Part shown: piece by piece, positions 8,900-16,923 of the stretch
Numbering within the stretch: position 1 is the first letter of the stretch
Layout of the letters: the number at the start of each line of letters is the position of its first letter
Source of the DNA: Acidobacteriota bacterium
Lineage (GTDB): Bacteria > Acidobacteriota > Terriglobia > Bryobacterales > Bryobacteraceae
DNA: 64,000 bases
Direction: 5' to 3'
Assembly (NCBI GenBank): GCA_016871015.1
Contig: VFZX01000003.1
Coordinates: 1-64,000, forward strand
Position numbers and translations under genes: made by a program
Notes under the pieces: model-generated
Databases searched by the model: none
The model's input: the letters and a program-made list of their open reading frames with translations, nothing else
What the model was told of the DNA's origin: nothing

Positions 8900-9201
8900 G
8901 CAGGCTCCTGCAACACCGCCTGTTCCGACACACTGCGGAAATTGTGGTACGGGAACACGCCCAAGCCGGGGTAGTCCAGTTGCTGAGCCAATCCCCGCAC
9001 CACCCGCGTCGCAACATCGCGGAGGCGGATCCGGGCGGCGTCGTCTGTGAGTACGATGCGGAAGAAGATGGCCCACTGGCCGCTCCAATCCTCACCGATC
9101 TCGTAGCGAATCCGCACAACGTCCGGACCGATGGACTGCTGGACACGGGCGACAGCTCCGTCGATCTCGGATTGTCTAGTCACGGCGGAGGGGAGAAACA
9201 C
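8890..9201 (-). CDS. Small conserved partner of the HEPN protein
   Basis: The protein has 103 residues with a mixed alpha/beta pattern. Features include VRIRYEIGEDWSGQWAIFFR near residue 30 and a C-terminal VFPYHNFRSVSEQA followed by EPAWA. No signal peptide or membrane segment is visible, so it should act in the cytoplasm. It precedes and overlaps the HEPN gene by 10 bp. I recall similar small proteins encoded next to HEPN-type genes, which would suit an antitoxin or partner role, but no function is established to my knowledge. An alternative start 15 bp downstream cannot be excluded. Confidence 0.55.
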   Translation of the reverse strand: MFLPSAVTRQSEIDGAVARVQQSIGPDVVRIRYEIGEDWSGQWAIFFRIVLTDDAARIRLRDVATRVVRGLAQQLDYPGLGVFPYHNFRSVSEQAVLQEPAWA

Positions 9202-9275
9202 CTTGACTTGATTCTACAACCTCCAAGGCCCGTGCGAGGCGGCCGGCCTGACAGATCGGCTCGATGTGCCGGATC

Positions 9276-9689
9276 TTATTTGGACGTTGGAGCCGGGATC
9301 GCCGCGCCATGGAGAGCGGCGATCCGCTCCACTTCACGGAAGCTCGCCTGGATTTTCTGATTGGCCTGGACTGCGTCACCGAGCGTGAGTACACCGACGC
9401 CGAAGCGGAGCGCGGTTCCCCAGCCCCCTTCGACATCCGCCACGGTGTCCTTAACTGCTTGAACCTTTGACAAGTCCTCGACAGCGTGAATGTGGTTGAG
9501 GTAGGCCGCGCTGAAATCGCCCGGGCAGCCGGACAGACTGATCGCACGCATCCTGGCCGTCGTGTCGCTGAGGCGCTTGGCGGATCCCGCCTCTTGGTCT
9601 TGCCTGAGGACGCGCTCGATGCAAGTGCGCTCGCGCCAACCGCATCCAGGCAGCAAGGCCAGGGTCAACAACAATAAATCGAGCCGCAT
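9276..9689 (-). CDS. Small predicted lipoprotein of unknown function
   Basis: A 137-residue protein with leader LDLLLLTLALLPGCGW. The Cys at residue 16 fits a lipobox, although the -2 position is Pro, which is unusual. The mature part is helical and alanine-rich, with one further cysteine pair (CIERV and SGCPGD). It starts 16 bp after the end of a receptor gene on the same strand and is probably expressed with it. The family is not recognised. Confidence 0.55.
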   Translation of the reverse strand: MRLDLLLLTLALLPGCGWRERTCIERVLRQDQEAGSAKRLSDTTARMRAISLSGCPGDFSAAYLNHIHAVEDLSKVQAVKDTVADVEGGWGTALRFGVGVLTLGDAVQANQKIQASFREVERIAALHGAAIPAPTSK

Positions 9690-9705
9690 TGCAAATAAAT
9701 ATAGC

Positions 9706-12700
9706 TCAGAACTGATACCGCAGCGCCAACTGGAACACCCGCGGCGGACCCGACCCGGTAATCCGACCTACATTCGGTGCCAGCAGATTTCCATTTGGAT
9801 TGTCCAAATTCACCCGGTTGAACGCGTTGAACGCCTCCGTCCGGAATGTCACCCGGTGCCGCTCGGTAACATAGAAAGTCTTCACCAACCCCAGGTCCAG
9901 CACCGCCTCGCCCGGACCCGGAATCAGATTCCGCCCCGCATTCCCCAGCGTTCCCGCCGCATTCTGCCGGAACGCCGCCGGATCGTAATAGCGCGCGATC
10001 TGCTCCCCCCGCGGCCGCGACGTCGGTAAGAAGGGGTTCCCCACAAGATCCGGACGGTCCTGATTCACTCCCGTCCCCGTATTGTCACGCCCGGACACCA
10101 CCGTGAAATACAGCCCGGACTCCACCGACGCGATCCCGTTCAACTCCCATCCATCAATCAGGAACCGCGCCGCTTTGGACGCGTTCCGGAGCCGCGGCAG
10201 CTCCCAGATGAACGAGCCCACGAACCGGTGGTCGATGTTATTCGACGACACCGCTTTCTCGCGGTTGAAGTCCTCTCCATCCTGCGGATTCCCAAGGTTG
10301 TCGATGTTCCGCGCCCACGTGTAACTCGCCAAGACCGTCAGTCCCCGCGTCAACCGCTTATTCGCCGTCAACTGCATCGAATGGTAGGTCATGTTGCCGT
10401 CCGAGGCATTGGGAGCAATCCCCGAGAAATCCGGGAACCGCCGCCGCTGCTGCAGGTTGCCGGGACGGCCAAACACGCCCGGATTAATCTGCGGCGATGT
10501 CTCCAGGTGATTGCCCTTGCTCGCCACGTACGCCGCCGTCACCACCCAACTGCTCCAAAGCTGGCGCTGGACACTGAAATTCCACTGCTGGACCACGGCG
10601 TTGCGGAACCCCTCCGCCCACCCGCCCACCGACACCGGACGCACGAACTCGAACGACGCCCGCGCCGAGTCCGTGCCCGGCGGGTCGAACGGGTATGGAT
10701 TCCCGCCAATCGACTGGTAGGGATTCGCCATTCCCCCCGGCACCGGATTCAAATTGATGCCCAGCACGTAGCCTGGGCCCCCGCCGCCGATCTGCTGCAA
10801 CGCGCGCGCTCCATAAAAGATCCCGTAGCCGCCGCGCACGCTGCTCTTGCCATCTCCGAACGGATCGTACGCGAAGCCGAACCGCGGGGCGAAATTTGCC
10901 AGCAGGTTGCCGAACCCGTACGGCTCCGGCACGCTTGGATCCTTGGCCCAGTAAACCATCCCCAGGGGCGCGCGGGGGAAGAACCTCGACTGCTGCCCCG
11001 CGCGGAACATCGCGCCCGTGCCCCGCTTGTCTGAAGGCGGAAGGAACGGATCCCAGCGCAGACCGAGGTTCAGAGTCAGCCGCCGCCGCACCTTCCAGTC
11101 GTCCTGAATGTAGAGGCTCATCTCCTGGCCGATCGGAAAGCTCTCCGCGCCCGAGCTCTGCACGACGCTGTCGGGACGCCCGATGATCAGGTCGGCCGCC
11201 GCGTCCCCCGTGATCTGGCCGCGGAATGTGATCGCCGGATCGCCCTGGAAGCGCTCCACGCGGTCCACCTTGTCGTAGCGCCACTCGCCGCCGGCCTTGA
11301 TCAGGTGCGCCTGACGCGTCACAATCAGGTCGTTCTTGATGTGGAAGAAGTGGCGCTCCTGAAACAGCGGATGCCGCGTGAAGGCCTGAAAATAGCCGGT
11401 GACCGTGGTGTCGGTCGCCGCCACGGTGTCCTCGCGGTGCGCGCGAACGATCCCCGATCCGAAATCGCGCCAGCCCATGTTGCCCGGCGTGATCGCGGCC
11501 TGCTGGCGCCGGATGTTCTGCGCCGTGAAGGTGAGGCTGTTCACCATCGTGGGACTGATCAGCCACGTGTCGCCGTAGGTCCCGTTCCAGTTGCGGTAGA
11601 CGATCGAGGCGAGCAGCTTCGGGATGGTGCCCACCGCCTGGCGCGTGTCGTTAAAGTTGTACAGCAGCCGCCAGAACATGCGGTGCTTCTCCGACCACTG
11701 GTGGTCGATCTTGGCGACCGCCTGATCGTCGTCGATCCCCTGGTCGCTCGCAAAGCTGAGCAGCCCGCCGGGCAAGTTCGGCAGCGGTACGAACGTCTCC
11801 ATGAACTTGATCGACGGCTGGTAAATCCGGCTCGCGGGAATGATGTTGCCCGCGAATGGCTGGTTGTTGTTTGGATCGCGGACCACGCGTGGCACGCCGG
11901 AAAAGTCTCCCCGCCGCATATCCGCCGTGGGCACCGTCGATGTCGTCACGCCGGGAGCGCTGCGCTCGCGCGTCGCCTGGTAGGAACCGAAGAAGAAAGT
12001 CCGGTCGCGCCGCACAGGACCGCCCACCGTGCCGCCGAACTGGTTCCGCTTGAACGGCGGAACGCGCGTAGCGAAAAAGTCGCGCGAATTCAGCTTGTCG
12101 TTGCGCAGGTACTCGAACAGCGTCGCATGGATCTGGTTTGTGCCGGACTTGGTCACCGCGCTCACAAACACGCCCGAGTTCCGCCCCTTTTCCGCCCCGT
12201 AGCCGTTCGTCTCGATGCTGAACTCCTGTAGCGCATCGGGATTTGGAAACGGCGCCGGAGTATTGAAAAAGGGATCATGATTGTCGCCGCCGTCGAGCGC
12301 GTAGTTGTTGTTCCGGAACCCGGACCCGTTCACCGAGATCGTTTCGTTTTGCTGCTGATCGCGTCCTCCACGCCGCCCCGCGCCCGCCACCAGCAACTGC
12401 AGCGACACCGGATTGCGCCCGTTCAGCGGCAGATCCGTGATGCGGCGCGAGTCGATCACTTCGGCGATGGTCCCGTTGCGCGTTTCCACCTGCGCCGCCT
12501 GTGCGGACACCTCCACCTGCTCGGTCACCTGTCCGAGTTGCATCGAGAAATCGGCGCGCCGGTTCTCGTTCACCTGAAGCAGGATTTCGTTCTGGACGTA
12601 CTCCTTGAATCCCTGCGCCTGGGCGCGCAGCGTGAACACGCCCACGGGAAGCTGCACGAGCGTGTAGCCGCCCGTGCTGTCGGTAGTGGCCTGCCGCGTG

Positions 12701-12843
12701 ACGCCCGTCTGGACATGGGTCGCCGTGATGGCGACGCCGGGCATCACCGCTCCCGCGGAGTCCGAGGCGGTGCCAAAGAGCGTGGCGGTGCCCTGGGCAA
12801 ACAGCGCGCCCGCCGAAGCTATCAAGAGCAGACTAGATTTCAT
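9706..12843 (-). CDS. Oar-like TonB-dependent receptor 2
   Basis: The 1045-residue protein has a signal peptide (SSLLLIASAGALFAQ), a carboxypeptidase-regulatory domain (DSAGAVMPGVAITATHVQ), the plug motif ITDLPLNGRNPVSLQLL and a barrel ending in FQLALRYQF. Its first 11 bp overlap the end of the upstream DUF885 gene, and that gene overlaps a PQQ dehydrogenase gene. The three are therefore almost certainly one operon, which suggests that the receptor imports or binds a substrate processed by the two periplasmic enzymes. The substrate is unknown. Confidence 0.88.
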   Translation of the reverse strand: MKSSLLLIASAGALFAQGTATLFGTASDSAGAVMPGVAITATHVQTGVTRQATTDSTGGYTLVQLPVGVFTLRAQAQGFKEYVQNEILLQVNENRRADFSMQLGQVTEQVEVSAQAAQVETRNGTIAEVIDSRRITDLPLNGRNPVSLQLLVAGAGRRGGRDQQQNETISVNGSGFRNNNYALDGGDNHDPFFNTPAPFPNPDALQEFSIETNGYGAEKGRNSGVFVSAVTKSGTNQIHATLFEYLRNDKLNSRDFFATRVPPFKRNQFGGTVGGPVRRDRTFFFGSYQATRERSAPGVTTSTVPTADMRRGDFSGVPRVVRDPNNNQPFAGNIIPASRIYQPSIKFMETFVPLPNLPGGLLSFASDQGIDDDQAVAKIDHQWSEKHRMFWRLLYNFNDTRQAVGTIPKLLASIVYRNWNGTYGDTWLISPTMVNSLTFTAQNIRRQQAAITPGNMGWRDFGSGIVRAHREDTVAATDTTVTGYFQAFTRHPLFQERHFFHIKNDLIVTRQAHLIKAGGEWRYDKVDRVERFQGDPAITFRGQITGDAAADLIIGRPDSVVQSSGAESFPIGQEMSLYIQDDWKVRRRLTLNLGLRWDPFLPPSDKRGTGAMFRAGQQSRFFPRAPLGMVYWAKDPSVPEPYGFGNLLANFAPRFGFAYDPFGDGKSSVRGGYGIFYGARALQQIGGGGPGYVLGINLNPVPGGMANPYQSIGGNPYPFDPPGTDSARASFEFVRPVSVGGWAEGFRNAVVQQWNFSVQRQLWSSWVVTAAYVASKGNHLETSPQINPGVFGRPGNLQQRRRFPDFSGIAPNASDGNMTYHSMQLTANKRLTRGLTVLASYTWARNIDNLGNPQDGEDFNREKAVSSNNIDHRFVGSFIWELPRLRNASKAARFLIDGWELNGIASVESGLYFTVVSGRDNTGTGVNQDRPDLVGNPFLPTSRPRGEQIARYYDPAAFRQNAAGTLGNAGRNLIPGPGEAVLDLGLVKTFYVTERHRVTFRTEAFNAFNRVNLDNPNGNLLAPNVGRITGSGPPRVFQLALRYQF

Positions 12844-14545
12844 AGAATCTCCACTCAGGCCTGAAGTCTTTCCCCGGAGCGCGGCCGGTCACCGCGGCCC
12901 GCACCATTTCCACGGGCATGGCATGTTCCCGCAGGACCGCGTCATGGAACTGCCGCGCCGTAATCTTCCTGGATCCCACCAACTCGCGATGCAACGCCCG
13001 GAACTGCAGCGCCCCGAGCATGTACGCGCACTGATATAGCGGACTGTAGCCATTATCCTCCACGCTGCGGCGGACTTCTCCGGCCGCGTTCTCCCGCTCG
13101 TGGCCCACCCGCTCCACCAGGAAATCCACCGCCTCGGCCGCGGTCATCTTCTCCATGTGGTAGCTCAGCGAAAAGATGATGCGCGCGCACCGGTGCATGC
13201 GCCAGAACAGCGCGCCTACGCGATCCGCGGGAGACGCGTGGAACCGCATGTCCCACAGCAGCATCTCCCAGTACAGCGCCCAGCCCTCGGTCCAAAACGG
13301 CGACCGGAACAATGACCGGTACGGCCGGTTGCGCGCATTCATGAACTGCTGGAGATGATGGCCGGGGATCACCTCGTGGAACACCGTGGCTCGCGAGAAG
13401 TGGACGTTGTTCCCGCGCATGCTCATCATCTTCTGTTCATGCGTCATTGACTCCGCCGGATAGGAAACGCTGATCGTCTCTCCACCCGTAAAGAACGGAT
13501 TGATCCGCTGCTGCTCCGGCGTCATCATCCGCATGCGCCAGGTCTCGCGCGCCAGCGGCGGAATCGTGATCAGGCTGTGCTTTTCGAGGAAATCCACGGC
13601 CTCCTGCGCCAGCATCCGGATCAGCTCCGGCTGCTTGCCCGGACCCACGCCGAGCGTCTTTACATGTTCGAGAGCCTTCTTCCACTCCTCGCCGAACCCC
13701 AGCTCGCGCGACGCCTTGAGCATCTCCGCGTCACACCAGGCGAACTCCCGCCGCGCCACTTCGATCAACTCCTCGGGAGTGTACGGGATCATCTCGAACG
13801 CCAGGTCGCGGACCAGCGCCTCCCGCCCCACCGGATCTCCGGCGATCGTGTCGCGGTCCTTGATCCCAGCCACCTTTTCCCGCAGGAACGTGCCGTATCC
13901 GGCCAGGCTCTTGTCCAGCCGTGTGTAGGGATCGCGAATCCACCACGTGAACACCGGATCGTAGCCGTTGAAGAACCCGAACCAGTCGCGCAGGGCCGCG
14001 CGCAAATCCTTCGTGGCTTGCGCGGCGCGGACCGCAATCGCGGGCTTGGCCTCCGGCGCCTGTCTCTGCAACTCCGCCATCCGCTTGTCCGCGCGGTCGA
14101 GCAGCGCCGCCGCCTGTTGCGGCTCGCTCCATTCGAGATTCCGGCGCGCTTCTTCCAACCGCAACAGATCATCGAGGAAGGGAAGTAGGGACGCTATCTC
14201 CGCGTTCCGGCGCTCCCGTACCGTCGCCATGTGGACCGCGTAGTCAAGATGGTTGCGGAACAGCACCCACTCGATTTTCCCAGCCGCAGTCAGCTTATCG
14301 AACGGGATCCGCTCGATCGCGGTACGCCAGCCGCGATCGAAGGTCCGCAGCCGGTCCCAGCGGCGTGCGGAGAGCCCCAGCGGGTAGCGCCGCCGCAGCG
14401 CTTCTGAGTTTGCGCCGTACTGTTCGATCGCCAGGCGCAACGACTCCGGCGCCGGACCCAGCAGTGCGGCCAGATCCGGCACGTCGCCCACGGTGGCGCC
14501 GAGCGGCGCCGCAACCGCCGCGGCGATCCACTCCCGCCGCGTCAT
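12833..14545 (-). CDS. DUF885 family protein, probable zinc metallopeptidase
   Basis: The product has 570 residues. MTRREWIAAAVAAPLGA at the N-terminus resembles a Tat leader (twin Arg), implying export after folding. The core carries the DUF885 hallmark HEVIPGHHLQQ (His390-Glu391, His396-His397) and EGWALYWEM (Glu420), the expected metal ligands of a gluzincin-like peptidase. Family length is usual. The gene overlaps the PQQ dehydrogenase by 4 bp upstream and the receptor by 11 bp downstream. A periplasmic peptidase or amide hydrolase acting on the imported ligand is a reasonable guess. The substrate class is not known from sequence. Confidence 0.82.
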   Translation of the reverse strand: MTRREWIAAAVAAPLGATVGDVPDLAALLGPAPESLRLAIEQYGANSEALRRRYPLGLSARRWDRLRTFDRGWRTAIERIPFDKLTAAGKIEWVLFRNHLDYAVHMATVRERRNAEIASLLPFLDDLLRLEEARRNLEWSEPQQAAALLDRADKRMAELQRQAPEAKPAIAVRAAQATKDLRAALRDWFGFFNGYDPVFTWWIRDPYTRLDKSLAGYGTFLREKVAGIKDRDTIAGDPVGREALVRDLAFEMIPYTPEELIEVARREFAWCDAEMLKASRELGFGEEWKKALEHVKTLGVGPGKQPELIRMLAQEAVDFLEKHSLITIPPLARETWRMRMMTPEQQRINPFFTGGETISVSYPAESMTHEQKMMSMRGNNVHFSRATVFHEVIPGHHLQQFMNARNRPYRSLFRSPFWTEGWALYWEMLLWDMRFHASPADRVGALFWRMHRCARIIFSLSYHMEKMTAAEAVDFLVERVGHERENAAGEVRRSVEDNGYSPLYQCAYMLGALQFRALHRELVGSRKITARQFHDAVLREHAMPVEMVRAAVTGRAPGKDFRPEWRFYEI

Positions 14546-16860
14546 TTCCCGAACAGTCCAAACGTGAACACGTCGGACTCGGCGGCGATCGTCACATACT
14601 GCTTGCCCTCCACTTCAAACGTCACCGGAGAAGCGTAGAGCGTCTGACCGGTGGGGAAGTGCCAGAGGTCGGCGCCGGTTTTGGCGTCCAGCGCCACCAG
14701 GTTGCCGTCGTCATCGCCAGTGAACACGAGCCCGCCCGCTGTCGACACCGTACCGGCCCACATCGTCGCCGGACCCGGCATCCGGTACTGCCACTTGATC
14801 GCGCCCGATTTCGCATCCAGCGCCCGCAGATAGAATGCGCCCGGCTCGGTGGGAATCTGCTCGCCACCCGTGCCGCGGAATCCGGTGGATGGTACCGGAT
14901 CTTTCGCTGACGTGGTGTAGGCGTCGCACTGTTCGAGCGTCACCACGTACAGCAGCCCGGTGGCCGGATTGTATGAAGGCGAATTCCAGTTCGTCGCACC
15001 GCGCACCGACGGGCAGATCCGCTTGCCGCCGGTGGTGGGCTCCATGCCCGGAACCAGGATCGGACGCCCCTTGGCATCGAGTCCCTTGGCCCAGTTCAGC
15101 CTTTCGATGAACGGGGTTCCGTGCAGGTACTCACCCGTGGCACGGTCGAGCACGTAGTAGTAGCCGTTGCGATTGGCTTGCAGCAGCAGCTTTCGGGGAC
15201 GCCCCTTCCACTCCGTGTCGATCAGCACGAGCGGCTCGTTCGCGTCCCAGTCCCAGACATCGTGGGGAGTGAACTGGAAATACCATTTCATCTTGCCGGT
15301 ATCGGCATCGAGCGCGACGACGGAGTCCGAGTACAGGTTGTCGCCCTTGCGGTCGCCGCCATGAAAATCCGGCCAGGGATTCCCGGTCGCCCAGTAGACG
15401 ATATTCAGATCGGGATCGAACGAGCCAGTGGTCCAGGTCGGCGCGCCGCTCCATTCGGTGGGGAACCCGCCCCAAGTCTCACTACCCGGCTCGCCCTTGG
15501 CCGGCACAGTCCAGAAGCGCCACGCTTCCGATCCATCATGGACATTCAACGCGGCGACAAATCCGCGCTGTCCGGATCCGCCGCCGGCCACGCCCACCAG
15601 GATCTTGTCCTTCACCGCCAGCGGCGCGATCGAAGTCTGGTAGCCCTTCGCGTTCGACGCGTACTCATGCACCCACTGAACAGCGCCCGTCAACCGGTTC
15701 AGCGCGATCGCATGGCAGTCCGATGTCACCAGGAACACTTTGTCGCCATGGATCGCCACTCCGCGATTGACGCGTGCTGGTTTGGACTCAGCGCGATGCT
15801 GCCAGATCTTGCGTCCGGTGCGCGCATCGAGCGCGATCACGTAGTTCGAATCGGTGACGTACATCACGCCCTGGTAAACGATCGGCGACACCGCCAGCCG
15901 GCGGGCCCCCTCCACCTTGTGGACCCACTTGGCGACCAGCGACGGCACGTTCGACGCGGTGATCTGTTTCAGCGGACTGTGGCGGGTCGAGGCGTAGTCA
16001 CCCGAATACGTGAGCCAGTCGCGGTTCGGGCTCTGGCGGATCTCGGCCTCGGTCACACCCACGGGCGCCGGCTTGGCCTTTGACGCCGCTTCGCGCAGGT
16101 TCAGCCTTGCAAGATACGCGAGCAGGTCAGCCCTCTGTGCGCCGGTCAGCCGCTGCTCGTAATCCGCTGGCATGAGCGACTCCCGCGCATGTTCCAGCCG
16201 CGAGATGTCCTTGCGCCACAGCATGTGCAACGCCCCGCGCGAGTCGCTGATCTGGACCGAGTAGTTGTTCCAGTTTTTCGCAACGCCTTCGAGCTTCCGC
16301 CCGTCCTTCATATGCGCGGTGATTCCCGCAAAGCCCGCTTCAATCCGTTCGCTTGGCTTGTAGATCGCTTCTTCGAGCTGCTGCACGGTGCGTTGACCAG
16401 CGTCGGAAAGATCCGGACCCAACACTCCGCCCGACCCGTGGACGGCATGGCACTTCGCGCACCCGGCCGCTCCTTGGAACAGTTCGCGGCCCTTCGCCGC
16501 ATCCCCGGGAAGCTGCGCGCGGATGGCCGGCGCGCTCAGGCTGCGAACGAACGCGACCAGGCTCCACAGTTCGTCATCCTTGAAGTTCGGGAACGGCGGC
16601 ATATCGGTCCCGCGCACTCCGCCACGGATGGACTGAAACATCTGACGGTCGTTCGCGCGCCGGACCTGGAGCCCGCGGACCAGGCTCGGTCCCGTCCCGC
16701 CGTTGCCCGACATGCCGTGGCAGGCGCTGCACGCGCCGCGAAAGATCTCGCCGCCTTTGGCGATCGCGGCTGGCTGTCCGGCGAGCGGATTGCGGTCGCG
16801 ATCACGGTCCTGGCCCGGAAGGGCCACCGCAATAAGGAGTGCTATAAACGGAATGCGCAT
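14542..16860 (-). CDS. PQQ-dependent dehydrogenase with two N-terminal cytochrome c domains
   Basis: A 772-residue periplasmic quinohaemoprotein. After the leader come two c-type haem sites, CSACH (Cys44, Cys47, His48) and CAKCH (Cys134, Cys137, His138). The second sits in a domain like TIGR02603, with GPDLSDAGQR and DGRKLEGV. From about residue 270 an eight-bladed quinoprotein propeller follows, with typical repeats such as VYWATGNPWPDFHGGD and GKMKWYFQFTPHDVWDWDAN. Such enzymes oxidise alcohols or sugars and pass electrons to cytochromes. Haems at the N-terminus rather than the C-terminus set this architecture apart from classical quinohaemoprotein alcohol dehydrogenases. It is the first gene of an operon with DUF885 and a receptor. 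Confidence 0.88.
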   Translation of the reverse strand: MRIPFIALLIAVALPGQDRDRDRNPLAGQPAAIAKGGEIFRGACSACHGMSGNGGTGPSLVRGLQVRRANDRQMFQSIRGGVRGTDMPPFPNFKDDELWSLVAFVRSLSAPAIRAQLPGDAAKGRELFQGAAGCAKCHAVHGSGGVLGPDLSDAGQRTVQQLEEAIYKPSERIEAGFAGITAHMKDGRKLEGVAKNWNNYSVQISDSRGALHMLWRKDISRLEHARESLMPADYEQRLTGAQRADLLAYLARLNLREAASKAKPAPVGVTEAEIRQSPNRDWLTYSGDYASTRHSPLKQITASNVPSLVAKWVHKVEGARRLAVSPIVYQGVMYVTDSNYVIALDARTGRKIWQHRAESKPARVNRGVAIHGDKVFLVTSDCHAIALNRLTGAVQWVHEYASNAKGYQTSIAPLAVKDKILVGVAGGGSGQRGFVAALNVHDGSEAWRFWTVPAKGEPGSETWGGFPTEWSGAPTWTTGSFDPDLNIVYWATGNPWPDFHGGDRKGDNLYSDSVVALDADTGKMKWYFQFTPHDVWDWDANEPLVLIDTEWKGRPRKLLLQANRNGYYYVLDRATGEYLHGTPFIERLNWAKGLDAKGRPILVPGMEPTTGGKRICPSVRGATNWNSPSYNPATGLLYVVTLEQCDAYTTSAKDPVPSTGFRGTGGEQIPTEPGAFYLRALDAKSGAIKWQYRMPGPATMWAGTVSTAGGLVFTGDDDGNLVALDAKTGADLWHFPTGQTLYASPVTFEVEGKQYVTIAAESDVFTFGLFGK

Positions 16861-16923
16861 TACGCCTTATGATAATTTACCTGCGTAACGTGCGGCGGCG
16901 GTGGCACGTCTGGAAGAGGCGAA

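Noticed and set aside
16861-16923. AT-rich TTATGATAAT between the PQQ dehydrogenase and subtilase genes as a promoter
   Set aside because: It resembles a -10 element, but no matching -35 lies at a usual distance, so only the divergent region as a whole is noted.
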